From the IMG/VR virus record IMGVR_UViG_3300007735_000588, positions 1 to 29,771 of that record: a stretch of 29,771 nucleotides of DNA, one strand, 5' to 3'. The position numbers and the translations under genes were made by a program. The notes below the pieces were generated by a model. It was not told where the DNA came from and made no database searches. It saw nothing but the letters and a program-made list of their open reading frames with translations. This document shows, piece by piece, positions 14,182 to 21,137 of the stretch. Within the stretch, counting starts at the first letter, position 1, and every line of letters begins with the position of its first letter. The DNA is from a virus.

Positions 14182-14689
14182 TACCTGTATTATAAATCTC
14201 GTCCCAATTGTTTTCTTTGCAATAATCTAAAAAGTCCTTTGGTGACATTCTGTACGATTCGTCTAATCCGTAAACCCAAGATACAAATTCAGAACAATAC
14301 ATTTTATCTTGTTCATGGTTTGATGGTTTTTTATTCCATTTCCCAGTTAATAATTCTATAGGTTGTTTAAGAATAAGACCTTCAAAATCATAAGCAGTTA
14401 AACCAACTTTACTCATTGCCTTAGTGGCGATTTTCTTTTCAGCAATTGCCTTTGGTTTTCTCATTACAATAAAATCATAATGATATTCATTTACCCAAGC
14501 TTCAAATGGTTTTACATTAACTCCGTTGTTCTGAGCATCAATTATGTATGGTTCACCCCATAACCAAATGAATAATGCGGTATGGTTAATGTTTGATTTT
14601 GTCGCCCATCTAATAATTTTACTGATTAGTTTTTTACCACGACAATGTAATACATCACCTGTTTTTAATTCATCAATGTTTAAACCCAT
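14171..14689 (-). CDS. Papain-like amidase/peptidase (YiiX or NlpC/P60-related)
   Basis: 172 residues. LKTGDVLHCRGKKLISKIIRW followed by NINHTALFIW (His36) and a late KMYCSEFVSWVYGL (Cys132) is the order of the circularly permuted NlpC/P60 (YiiX/YaeF-type) families, in which His precedes Cys. These enzymes cleave amide bonds in peptidoglycan peptides or lipid-linked substrates. No signal peptide is visible, so it would act in the cytoplasm or reach the periplasm through lysis or with the virion. It could serve as a lysis accessory or in a host-directed role; the substrate cannot be read from the sequence. Confidence 0.75.
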   Translation of the reverse strand: MGLNIDELKTGDVLHCRGKKLISKIIRWATKSNINHTALFIWLWGEPYIIDAQNNGVNVKPFEAWVNEYHYDFIVMRKPKAIAEKKIATKAMSKVGLTAYDFEGLILKQPIELLTGKWNKKPSNHEQDKMYCSEFVSWVYGLDESYRMSPKDFLDYCKENNWDEIYNTGINN

Positions 14690-14708
14690 AATAATTCTTT
14701 ATTAATAA

Positions 14709-15014
14709 TTATATACAAAACAATAAATTTTTACTTTTTGGTCGATAATCTACATATACTTTCATAAAATGTAGTCGTTTTGTTGAGAACATTTCTGTTA
14801 AACGTTTAAGTTCTTCATACAATTCGTCAATTATCTCATACCGATGGAAATAAACTTCAAAAGGAAATTCTTTCATAGGAAATATAAGTTTAAAAAACTC
14901 ATCGTCCATAAATTCAATAGACACACACGATGTTGGTAGGTTGTATTTAACTAATACTTTATCCTTAATGTGTTTTAAATATAAAATGTCTTGAGGTTTT
15001 AACTCACTAATCAT
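14709..15014 (-). CDS. Hypothetical protein
   Basis: 101 residues starting MISELKPQDILYLKHIKDKVL, with alternating short strands and many aromatic residues (FPFEVYFHRYEIIDELYEEL) and a Lys-rich end. The start overlaps the end of the thioesterase gene by 8 nt, so it belongs to the same transcript. Family not recognised. Confidence 0.65.
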   Translation of the reverse strand: MISELKPQDILYLKHIKDKVLVKYNLPTSCVSIEFMDDEFFKLIFPMKEFPFEVYFHRYEIIDELYEELKRLTEMFSTKRLHFMKVYVDYRPKSKNLLFCI

Positions 15015-15450
15015 TTTTTTCTTTCTCCTCTAATGATAGGAGACCCTTACCGAATTTTTTAATTCTATCGTAATATCTAACTTTAACGTGTTCGTGAATT
15101 GGTATTGCTTTACCATCACCATCAATTCTCACAAATGTTATGAATGTTTGAGTAACCGCTTCTTGTTTACCAGTATGTACATTATGTTTACGTACTTCAA
15201 CATATAACTTAATAGATGTGGTCCCGAATTTCTCAACTCTACCATATACTTTAAGTAGACTACCAACTTTTACAGGACTCTTAAATAACAACTCATCAAT
15301 CTTAATTGTAACTATTCTTGGTGTGTCGCATATCTGAGCAGCGTATGATGCCGCTGAGTCATCAATAAGGGACATTAGAACCCCTCCGAACATATTGTCG
15401 TGGACTCCAATGTCACCTTTTTTACATATGTAAGTTGTAATTAACTCCAT
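15007..15450 (-). CDS. Hotdog-fold acyl-CoA thioesterase
   Basis: 147 residues. NMFGGVLMSLIDDSAASYAA is the central helix and acidic residue of the YciA/acyl-CoA hydrolase type of hotdog thioesterase, and FKSPVKVGSLLKVYGRV followed by GTTSIKLYVEV are the characteristic strands. Such enzymes hydrolyse acyl-CoA thioesters; the specific acyl chain is not predictable. The start overlaps the glutamine synthetase stop (TAATG), so the two are co-translated. Thioesterases are unusual phage cargo; a role in altering host lipid metabolism is possible. Confidence 0.85.
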   Translation of the reverse strand: MELITTYICKKGDIGVHDNMFGGVLMSLIDDSAASYAAQICDTPRIVTIKIDELLFKSPVKVGSLLKVYGRVEKFGTTSIKLYVEVRKHNVHTGKQEAVTQTFITFVRIDGDGKAIPIHEHVKVRYYDRIKKFGKGLLSLEEKEKND

Positions 15451-16472
15451 TAAACATTCACCATTTTAAAATTCATTTCAACCATATTAACCGTTTCCGA
15501 AATTGATTTCATAATCAAATATGGATTTGCATTTGATGCTGGCCGTCTGTCTTCAATGTAACCTTTCCAATTATTCTTCTCAGTTGTTTGTGGAACTCTT
15601 ATTGATGCTCCTCTATCACTAACACCCCAACTGAATTTATCAATAGATTGTGTCTCGTGTTTACCAGTTAATCTCATTCGGTTATCTGAACCGTAGTTTT
15701 CAATATGCTTTGAATGATTTTGTTCCATCGCAAAGAACAACATTTCAAAGTAAGGTTTACCTCCAACTTCTCTCATATATTTGGTTGAGAAGTTTGTGTG
15801 TAATCCTGAACCATTCCAATCTCCATGTAATGGTTTTGGGTGAAGTTCAATTCTTGCACCGTAAGTTTCTGATAATCTGTCCAATAAAAAACGACATAAA
15901 ATAAGTTGGTCACAAGAATCTAATGTACCTTTACCCATTACTTGAAATTCCCATTGTCCAAGAGCTACTTCAGCGTTAATTCCTGTTACGTTAAGTCCTG
16001 CCGATAGACAAACATCCAAGTGGTGTTCAACAATATTTCTACCTGAAACATTTTGACTTCCAATACCACAATAATATTCACCTTGTGGTTTCATTAAACC
16101 TTTTGTATGTCCAAGAGGTAACTCACCATCATAAATAAAATACTCCTGTTCAAATCCAACCCACATATTTGGGTCGTCTTTAACTGTCGCTCTGTGGTTT
16201 GATGGATGTGGAGTCAAGTCAGAGTTTAATACCTCACAAAGGACTATCCAAGCATTTTTTCTTTGTGGGTCCTGAATCATCTTTACAGGTTTTAACATAC
16301 AGTCAGAGTAATTACCCTCAGCTTGCTTAGTTGATGACCCATCAAAACTCCAAATTGGTAGGTCCTCTAAATTTGGTTTTGCGTCTTCTGTTACGTAGAT
16401 TTTAGTTTTACTTCTAATGTTTGGTTCAGGTGTGTACCCGTCTAACCAAATGTATTCTAATTTGTATATCAT
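15450..16472 (-). CDS. glnA: Glutamine synthetase, type II (GSII)
   Basis: 340 residues, full length for the eukaryote-like GSII class. It condenses glutamate and ammonia to glutamine with ATP. All the signature pieces are present: FDGSSTKQAEG (43-53), EQEY (108-111), NAEVALGQWEFQ (166-177), GSGLHTNFST with His225, NRMRLTG (264-270), SDRGASIRVP with Arg287 and Arg292, and EDRRPASNANPY (307-318). The protein therefore looks active. Its place in a dense phage-like operon marks it as an auxiliary metabolic gene, probably raising glutamine for purine synthesis and amidotransfer during infection. Confidence 0.95.
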   Translation of the reverse strand: MIYKLEYIWLDGYTPEPNIRSKTKIYVTEDAKPNLEDLPIWSFDGSSTKQAEGNYSDCMLKPVKMIQDPQRKNAWIVLCEVLNSDLTPHPSNHRATVKDDPNMWVGFEQEYFIYDGELPLGHTKGLMKPQGEYYCGIGSQNVSGRNIVEHHLDVCLSAGLNVTGINAEVALGQWEFQVMGKGTLDSCDQLILCRFLLDRLSETYGARIELHPKPLHGDWNGSGLHTNFSTKYMREVGGKPYFEMLFFAMEQNHSKHIENYGSDNRMRLTGKHETQSIDKFSWGVSDRGASIRVPQTTEKNNWKGYIEDRRPASNANPYLIMKSISETVNMVEMNFKMVNV

Positions 16473-16480
16473 ATGTTTTA

Positions 16481-16654
16481 TTAATCCATTTCGTAATTAT
16501 CCACATCTAAGTCAATATATGCTTTTTGGACACTATCCACCCAAGGCAAACGCATTGTAGTATGAATGTCCTTTGCTTTATCAAGTACCTCGTTTCCAAT
16601 ACCTTTCTTGTGGGCGTTCCACAACAATTCTTCAACCAATTCTTCGTTATTCAT
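16481..16654 (-). CDS. Hypothetical 57-aa protein
   Basis: I start this gene at the ATG at 16654, giving MNNEELVEELLWNAHKKGIG, rather than at the longer open frame to 16783 that would overlap 16647-16970 by 137 nt. The chosen ATG overlaps the upstream gene's end by 8 nt, as is usual here. Acidic and helical, unknown function. Confidence 0.6.
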   Translation of the reverse strand: MNNEELVEELLWNAHKKGIGNEVLDKAKDIHTTMRLPWVDSVQKAYIDLDVDNYEMD

Positions 16655-16970
16655 ATTCGTCACTATAAATGTCAAAATCGTATTTTTTAGTTTTGTTTTT
16701 TTTCTTTGGTGTTGGTTGGTAGGTGTACTCTTTAGCAATGTTAAATGCAATCCAATATCTAACCCATAATAAATCAACTCCAAAACTATATGTGGTTGAT
16801 TTCATTTTCTTTCCGTCTTTCTTTTTACTACGGAAGATACTACTCAAATGACGTGAGGTGAAAAACCCCAAATGTCTATAGCTATTAGCTTGCATTGACT
16901 CGTCAGTCCACACTGACTTTACGTAAGAGTTAACTTCATGATTACCTATATCAAAACCAAAAATTTTCAT
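16647..16970 (-). CDS. Hypothetical basic protein
   Basis: 107 residues starting MKIFGFDIGNHEVNSYVKSV, with a basic middle (FRSKKKDGKKMKSTTYSFG) and a Lys-rich C-terminus ending in a short acidic tail. A nucleic-acid-binding role would fit the charge, but no fold is recognised. It lies between glnA and rmlA. Confidence 0.65.
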   Translation of the reverse strand: MKIFGFDIGNHEVNSYVKSVWTDESMQANSYRHLGFFTSRHLSSIFRSKKKDGKKMKSTTYSFGVDLLWVRYWIAFNIAKEYTYQPTPKKKNKTKKYDFDIYSDEYE

Positions 16971-16996
16971 ATGTAAAGTATAGTAATAACCTTAGT

Positions 16997-17866
16997 TTAT
17001 TCAATATTAGATATTATCTTTTTCAAGTATTTCCCGTAACTATTTTTGGAGTATCTTTCAGATAAAGTATTAACTTGAGCATCATCAATCCAATTGTTAT
17101 TGTACGCAATTTCTTCAATACAACCAACCATTAGTCCTTGTCTTTCTTGGATGGTCTCAACATATTGTCCCGCCTGATTTAATGACTCAAATGTTCCCGT
17201 ATCAAGCCAAGCAACTCCTCTTGGTAACTTATGCACTTTAAGTAAATTCCAATCCAAATAATGTTGGATGACATCGGTGATTTCAAGCTCACCTCGTTCA
17301 GATGGTTTAACATTGTACGCAACCTTAACCACAGAATTATCAAAGAAGTATAATCCTGGTACCGCATAGTTTGACTTAGGTTTCTTTGGTTTCTCTTGGA
17401 TTCCTGTTACCTCACCTTTCTTATTAAAAGATAATACTCCATAACGCTCAGGGTCATTAACTTGATAACCAAATACCAATCCACCTTTTAAATCTTGTAC
17501 TTGTTCCTTAACGTTCTCAGTATCAATACCATAAAATATGTTGTCACCCAATATTAAACATACTGAATCATCATCGATGAATTTTTCACCAATCATAAAT
17601 GCCTGCGCAAGTCCTTCAGGTTTGTCCTGAATCTCATAAAACAATTTAATACCCCATTCAGAACCATCACCTAACAAGTTTTGGAATAATGATTTGTCTT
17701 GCGGTGTTGAGATAATAAGAATTTCATTAATACCAAATGACATTAATGTACACAATGGGTAATAAATCATCGGTTTGTCATATACCGGTAACAACTGTTT
17801 TGTTACAGATAATGTAAGTGGGTGTAATCTTGTACCCGAACCTCCTGCAAGAATTATACCTTTCAT
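16997..17866 (-). CDS. rmlA: Glucose-1-phosphate thymidylyltransferase
   Basis: 289 residues, the full family length. It makes dTDP-glucose from dTTP and glucose-1-phosphate, the first step to dTDP-sugars such as dTDP-rhamnose. The GGSGTRL loop (8-14), the catalytic-lysine region ([18 protein letters not shown]), LGDNIFYG, the EKP segment ([12 protein letters not shown]), [10 protein letters not shown] and RGELEITD are all intact, and [11 protein letters not shown] follows near the end. It is long and conserved, so probably active. An RmlD-like gene lies 4 kb away; the dehydratase and epimerase steps are not visible. Confidence 0.95.
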   Translation of the reverse strand: MKGIILAGGSGTRLHPLTLSVTKQLLPVYDKPMIYYPLCTLMSFGINEILIISTPQDKSLFQNLLGDGSEWGIKLFYEIQDKPEGLAQAFMIGEKFIDDDSVCLILGDNIFYGIDTENVKEQVQDLKGGLVFGYQVNDPERYGVLSFNKKGEVTGIQEKPKKPKSNYAVPGLYFFDNSVVKVAYNVKPSERGELEITDVIQHYLDWNLLKVHKLPRGVAWLDTGTFESLNQAGQYVETIQERQGLMVGCIEEIAYNNNWIDDAQVNTLSERYSKNSYGKYLKKIISNIE

Positions 17867-18066
17867 TCCTCCGTTATTGTAATCTTTATTCTTTTACCAT
17901 TTAACGTAACAGGTAAGATTGTCATTCTTTCATCCATTGAAATTGTTTTTGGTCCAATTCCAACTTTATATAAAGACATACTTTCATTTTTCTGTTTTTC
18001 CCAATACTCCAAACTCTTTGTGATTTCACCTGTAATGAACTTAACTTCCCAATTATTGTTTTCCAT
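17863..18066 (-). CDS. Hypothetical 67-aa protein
   Basis: Starts [20 protein letters not shown]. Small, strand-rich and basic toward the end ([15 protein letters not shown]). Its stop overlaps the rmlA start and it follows 18068-18691 by one base, so it is part of the same transcript. Unknown. Confidence 0.65.
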   Translation of the reverse strand: MENNNWEVKFITGEITKSLEYWEKQKNESMSLYKVGIGPKTISMDERMTILPVTLNGKRIKITITEE

Positions 18067-18067
18067 A

Positions 18068-18691
18068 TTAATTTATTTTTTTAATTTCGTAATAGAATGA
18101 ATTAGAATCTTCCGATACCCATCTATCTGATTGAGCCTCTACCGACTCAATGTGAGTATCAACTTTAAAATTCTTAGGGTCTGTGGGAAATTTCTTTGTC
18201 ACCCAATTTGAATCTTTCCAATAAATCCGATTGTTTGGTTGACACATTAGATATCCGTCATCAGCAATTAATATATGTCCACACTTATAATCAGATGGTT
18301 CATCCGAATACGGATTTCTATACCAATCTACGGTCATTAGATAAGTTGCCCAAACTTTTGTACCATCTTTTAAAACAACCTCACATCTTTTCTCATAAAG
18401 ATAATCATAAGTTATTACCGTAACATTTTCAGAAAAACAATCCCAAAGTTGTTTATAGTGGAATGGAATATCTTTTTTAGGTATTTCCATGAATATCTCT
18501 GAGATTGGGACTCTTGACCTTAACATTCCATAATCAGTCATTACGTGAAATGTTAATATCTTACCGGCAACTGATTGTATTGCAAAAGCATAAGCTTTAT
18601 GATATACTTCATTATCTTCTTCTTTTTTTGTCAAGTGCGATGCTCTCACATAACACTTAAATAATTCTATATTCTCGTTATATACCGCCAT
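18068..18691 (-). CDS. Hypothetical protein
   Basis: 207 residues starting MAVYNENIELFKCYVRASHL. Mixed alpha/beta, rich in Trp and Tyr in the second half (WYRNPYSDEPSDYKCGHILI), no membrane segment and no recognised motif. Co-transcribed with its neighbours, with 1-nt gaps. Confidence 0.7.
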   Translation of the reverse strand: MAVYNENIELFKCYVRASHLTKKEEDNEVYHKAYAFAIQSVAGKILTFHVMTDYGMLRSRVPISEIFMEIPKKDIPFHYKQLWDCFSENVTVITYDYLYEKRCEVVLKDGTKVWATYLMTVDWYRNPYSDEPSDYKCGHILIADDGYLMCQPNNRIYWKDSNWVTKKFPTDPKNFKVDTHIESVEAQSDRWVSEDSNSFYYEIKKIN

Positions 18692-18692
18692 T

Positions 18693-19097
18693 TTAATTTA
18701 TTTTTTTCCACTTATTATCTGAATCCATTTCAAACTCACCAATGAATTCTTGTTTCCACTCAGTTGGTTTTATTAATGATAAGAAATATTCTCCATTATT
18801 TCTACGGTACAAATAATATCTTTCACCAACAATTGGTTGAAAGTTATAGTTAGCAGAATAAACCATTCTATTCCACTCAAACTCATCAACCAACTTCTTA
18901 TATTCTTCCTTTATTTCATCGTATCTTTTTTGAAAGTAATGGTTTGTTTTAAGTATTTTCTCATTCTTCCAAGTTGATACATTTTCAGGAATGATTACAG
19001 GAGCTCCCACATTTGTTGCATATGGGAGAAGATGGGCGTAATAACCCCTCTCCTCACTCCATACAACATTATCAGGATACTTTTTAGTGGGTCCCAT
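18693..19097 (-). CDS. Hypothetical protein
   Basis: 134 residues starting MGPTKKYPDNVVWSEERGYY, aromatic and basic, with a C-terminal segment (YRRNNGEYFLSLIKPTEW) of SH3-like strand pattern. It overlaps the upstream gene by 14 nt. No recognised family. Confidence 0.65.
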   Translation of the reverse strand: MGPTKKYPDNVVWSEERGYYAHLLPYATNVGAPVIIPENVSTWKNEKILKTNHYFQKRYDEIKEEYKKLVDEFEWNRMVYSANYNFQPIVGERYYLYRRNNGEYFLSLIKPTEWKQEFIGEFEMDSDNKWKKIN

Positions 19098-19278
19098 TCT
19101 TTAATGATATTCCGTGTTTCAATCCAGATATAAAATCATTTAATTCTTCTTCTGTTGATAGGTGTTCACCAATTGCAATTCCTATTTCATTACCAATGTC
19201 AGATATATCACCATTTTTGTAAGCAATATTCGCCAAACTGATAACTAAACTACTTGATATTTTTTCAAACTCTGTCAT
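19084..19278 (-). CDS. Hypothetical 64-aa protein
   Basis: Starts MTEFEKISSSLVISLANIAY; helical, acidic, ending SGLKHGISLKNGTH. It shares one base with the stop of the phosphoesterase gene, indicating coupling. Helical bundles of this size are common in phages, but the function is unknown. Confidence 0.6.
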   Translation of the reverse strand: MTEFEKISSSLVISLANIAYKNGDISDIGNEIGIAIGEHLSTEEELNDFISGLKHGISLKNGTH

Positions 19279-19823
19279 TACTTTACATTAATTTTCATTT
19301 TAACCTTATCACCATTTGGTTTTGAATACACCGCATATTGTGGTTTCAAATTATAACTCAAACCTTTTAACTTCTCAACATACTTCTTACCCATATTTGG
19401 TTTAAGGTAACCAATTGTTGTGTGAGGATGGTAATCAGGAAAACTATTGGTGTGCGGATACTTACGAAGTAAATCATTTGTCTTATGTAAGTTATCTCCT
19501 GATACATCAAACTTTAATACGTCATAGTCAGGGTTTTGAAATAGAGATGCGTTTTGTAATTTACAATTACCATATGTAAATCTATTTAAAACTTTTCTAA
19601 CATCATCTTCAGTTACATCATCGTGTAATCCAAATAAGAGTGTTGTATGAGGTTCATCTTCCAATCCGAAACTTCTATCACCTTCCTCGTAATAAACATC
19701 GTTATCGTCAATTAACTCGTGTATTTCTCCCATCTTTGGGAAATCGTAATATAACATTACGCAACCATAGTCAAACTTTTCTTTGGTTTCTTCTTTTAAA
19801 ATTTTCTTTATTAAATCTTTCAT
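19278..19823 (-). CDS. Tagged 2H phosphoesterase (LigT/Acb1-like)
   Basis: 181 residues. After the tag MKDLIKKILKEE (L-K-E at 9-11) comes a 2H phosphoesterase with both H-x-T motifs: PHTTLLFGL (His59, Thr61) and PHTTIGYLKP (His134, Thr136), about 75 residues apart as the family requires. These enzymes open 2',3'-cyclic phosphates or cleave cyclic oligonucleotides; T4 Acb1, which disarms CBASS immunity, is a member. It is the only clear enzyme with an N-terminal tag, and it lies 10 kb from the main tag cluster, which suggests packaging in the capsid and injection. The substrate is not predictable from the sequence. Confidence 0.85.
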   Translation of the reverse strand: MKDLIKKILKEETKEKFDYGCVMLYYDFPKMGEIHELIDDNDVYYEEGDRSFGLEDEPHTTLLFGLHDDVTEDDVRKVLNRFTYGNCKLQNASLFQNPDYDVLKFDVSGDNLHKTNDLLRKYPHTNSFPDYHPHTTIGYLKPNMGKKYVEKLKGLSYNLKPQYAVYSKPNGDKVKMKINVK

Positions 19824-19825
19824 AA

Positions 19826-20080
19826 TTACATATAATAAGTGTAAGGATTATAAGTATAAACATTTCCATACTTTCTACAAACTCCGTGTCCTGTGTAATT
19901 GTTTAACAGGTAAAGCTCGGCCTCTTCATAAGAATTGTGAGTTATACCTTTATATCTAGGACCTTCATTTTGATAGATTTCTTTCCAGCTAAACAAATTC
20001 TTTTGCTCAATAATCCAATGACCTTTCCTGTCATAACTCCCTGAATTTTCAATAACTTCAACTATTCTAAATTTTATCAT
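19826..20080 (-). CDS. Hypothetical 84-aa protein
   Basis: Starts MIKFRIVEVIENSGSYDRKG; strand-rich with WIIEQKNLFSWKEI and a Tyr-rich end (YGNVYTYNPYTYYM). Co-directional with 2-nt spacing to the phosphoesterase gene. Not recognised. Confidence 0.65.
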   Translation of the reverse strand: MIKFRIVEVIENSGSYDRKGHWIIEQKNLFSWKEIYQNEGPRYKGITHNSYEEAELYLLNNYTGHGVCRKYGNVYTYNPYTYYM

Positions 20081-20083
20081 AAC

Positions 20084-20293
20084 TTAATAATTTTCAATTT
20101 TTAACAACACATTTTTATCATAGGATATTTCATAATCACGATAGTCCGAGCAATCGTCTTTTGAGTTCAATTTATAGGTATAATACTCATCACTATAAAC
20201 CGTAATTGCGATTATGGTCTGAGGTGTTTGATTAATATCTGAATTGATATAAACCACATCTCCTATATTAAATTTGTTTTTTATTGTCATCAT
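20084..20293 (-). CDS. Hypothetical 69-aa protein
   Basis: Starts MMTIKNKFNIGDVVYINSDI, the pattern of a small SH3/KOW-like beta barrel (FNIGDVVYI, then TIIAITVYSDEYYTYKL). The start overlaps the kinase stop (TAATG). Its role is unknown. Confidence 0.65.
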   Translation of the reverse strand: MMTIKNKFNIGDVVYINSDINQTPQTIIAITVYSDEYYTYKLNSKDDCSDYRDYEISYDKNVLLKIENY

Positions 20294-20715
20294 TAATCAA
20301 TTACATCAGTAAGATACTGGCCTGAATTTAACTTAACTTTATAACAACCTTCTTGGTTATCCATTTCACCCATCCAATTATCCCAATTCTTATCCAACAA
20401 CTCAACAAACGCATCGTTGTTACCTCTGTCTTTATATCTTTGGATGTATTCATCTTTGATGTCTTTGTTTGGATATACCAAAACAAATGGTATTCCTTTT
20501 TTAACAAGAGCATCTCTAACATCCTTATGTGATGATACTAAAATCTTATCCACATTTGGGTCTTTAATATTCTTTTCAATATGTTCAATGTAGTTTGCCG
20601 GAAAGTTTTTCTTGTCAAACTTTGAACTATCACTATCCAACACATTCTTTTCCGTTGTGTTGAAATAGGTTGTTTTACCAACTCCAGGAAAGGCGGAATA
20701 TACTTTTGTTTTCAT
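20293..20715 (-). CDS. P-loop nucleotide kinase-like protein
   Basis: 140 residues from the ATG at 20715 (a TTG start 6 nt upstream is possible). YSAFPGVGKTTYF near the N-terminus is a Walker A loop; LDSDSSKF follows at the position where small-molecule kinases bind substrate, and ILVSSHKDVRDAL and PFVLVYPNKD look like the next core strands. It most resembles phage and bacterial polynucleotide or nucleoside kinases of the zeta-toxin/AAA_33 type. The substrate is unknown. The repeat derived from the thyA end (20720-20750) lies directly upstream. Confidence 0.7.
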   Translation of the reverse strand: MKTKVYSAFPGVGKTTYFNTTEKNVLDSDSSKFDKKNFPANYIEHIEKNIKDPNVDKILVSSHKDVRDALVKKGIPFVLVYPNKDIKDEYIQRYKDRGNNDAFVELLDKNWDNWMGEMDNQEGCYKVKLNSGQYLTDVID

Positions 20716-20719
20716 AATC

Positions 20720-20750
20720 AATTTGATAAAGGTGCTTTAATTGCTGGGTG
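20720..20750 (-). repeat. thyA 3'-end repeat, copy C
   Basis: Thirty-one bases identical to 21107-21137, which holds the last thyA codons. The stop of the 45-aa gene lies inside it. Confidence 0.85.
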
Positions 20751-20874
20751 CTTTAATTTTTACATAACTTGAGGGTGAACTATTGAGGTGGTCCCAAAGT
20801 TGTGGAGCAATAATACCTTGATTGTATAACCAACCGGCCAACTTAAATTGTAATTTTACTATTAGTGTTTTCAT
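20737..20874 (-). CDS. 45-aa small protein in the thyA-repeat cassette
   Basis: Open from the ATG at 20874: MKTLIVKLQFKLAGWLYNQG, ending YVKIKAPSN. The C-terminal IKAPSN mimics thyA's IKAPLSN because the stop falls inside a copy of the thyA 3'-end repeat. The ORF is flanked by repeat copies B and C. Amphipathic, possibly membrane-associated; unknown function. Confidence 0.5.
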   Translation of the reverse strand: MKTLIVKLQFKLAGWLYNQGIIAPQLWDHLNSSPSSYVKIKAPSN

Positions 20875-20893
20875 AATTTTTATTTTTTAATTG

Positions 20894-20930
20894 TTTATAT
20901 TTTTTTAATTTGATAAAGGTGCTTTAATTG
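20894..20930 (-). repeat. thyA 3'-end repeat, copy B
   Basis: Thirty-seven bases identical to 21094-21130, exactly 200 bp away. The stop of the 55-aa gene lies inside it. Confidence 0.85.
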
Positions 20931-21091
20931 ATGGGTTTAGTTTGTCTAACCTCTTCTTCATCAATAAGTTGACTGAGCTCTTTTGTAACCCACTCTAAAT
21001 TTTCTTGTGATGTGGGTAATTCTTTTAATTCTTCAAGCAGTTTATTTTTATTTTGTTCTGCGTCTTCTCTTGTCCATTTTTTGTTTTCCAT
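20924..21091 (-). CDS. 55-aa small acidic protein in the thyA-repeat cassette
   Basis: Open from the ATG at 21091: MENKKWTREDAEQNKNKLLE, a helical acidic protein with W6 and W34, ending VRQTKPIN. The stop lies in repeat copy B, and the start is 14 nt past the thyA stop. No family recognised, but the composition is that of a real soluble peptide. Confidence 0.6.
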   Translation of the reverse strand: MENKKWTREDAEQNKNKLLEELKELPTSQENLEWVTKELSQLIDEEEVRQTKPIN

Positions 21092-21093
21092 AA

Positions 21094-21137
21094 TTTATAT
21101 TTTTTTAATTTGATAAAGGTGCTTTAATTGCTGGGTG
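21094..21137 (-). repeat. thyA 3'-end repeat, copy A (source)
   Basis: Contains the final thyA codons and stop (21105-21107) and the AT-rich downstream bases. It shares 37 bp with copy B and 31 bp with copy C. Confidence 0.85.

Noticed and set aside
16655-16783. Longer N-terminus for the 57-aa gene at 16481
   Set aside because: It would overlap the preceding gene by 137 nt, and the extension is the out-of-frame image of that gene's Lys-rich end; the ATG at 16654 gives the usual short overlap.
20720-21137. Insertion sequence or transposon at the thyA end
   Set aside because: The repeats are direct, not inverted, there is no transposase frame, and the units hold only tiny ORFs.
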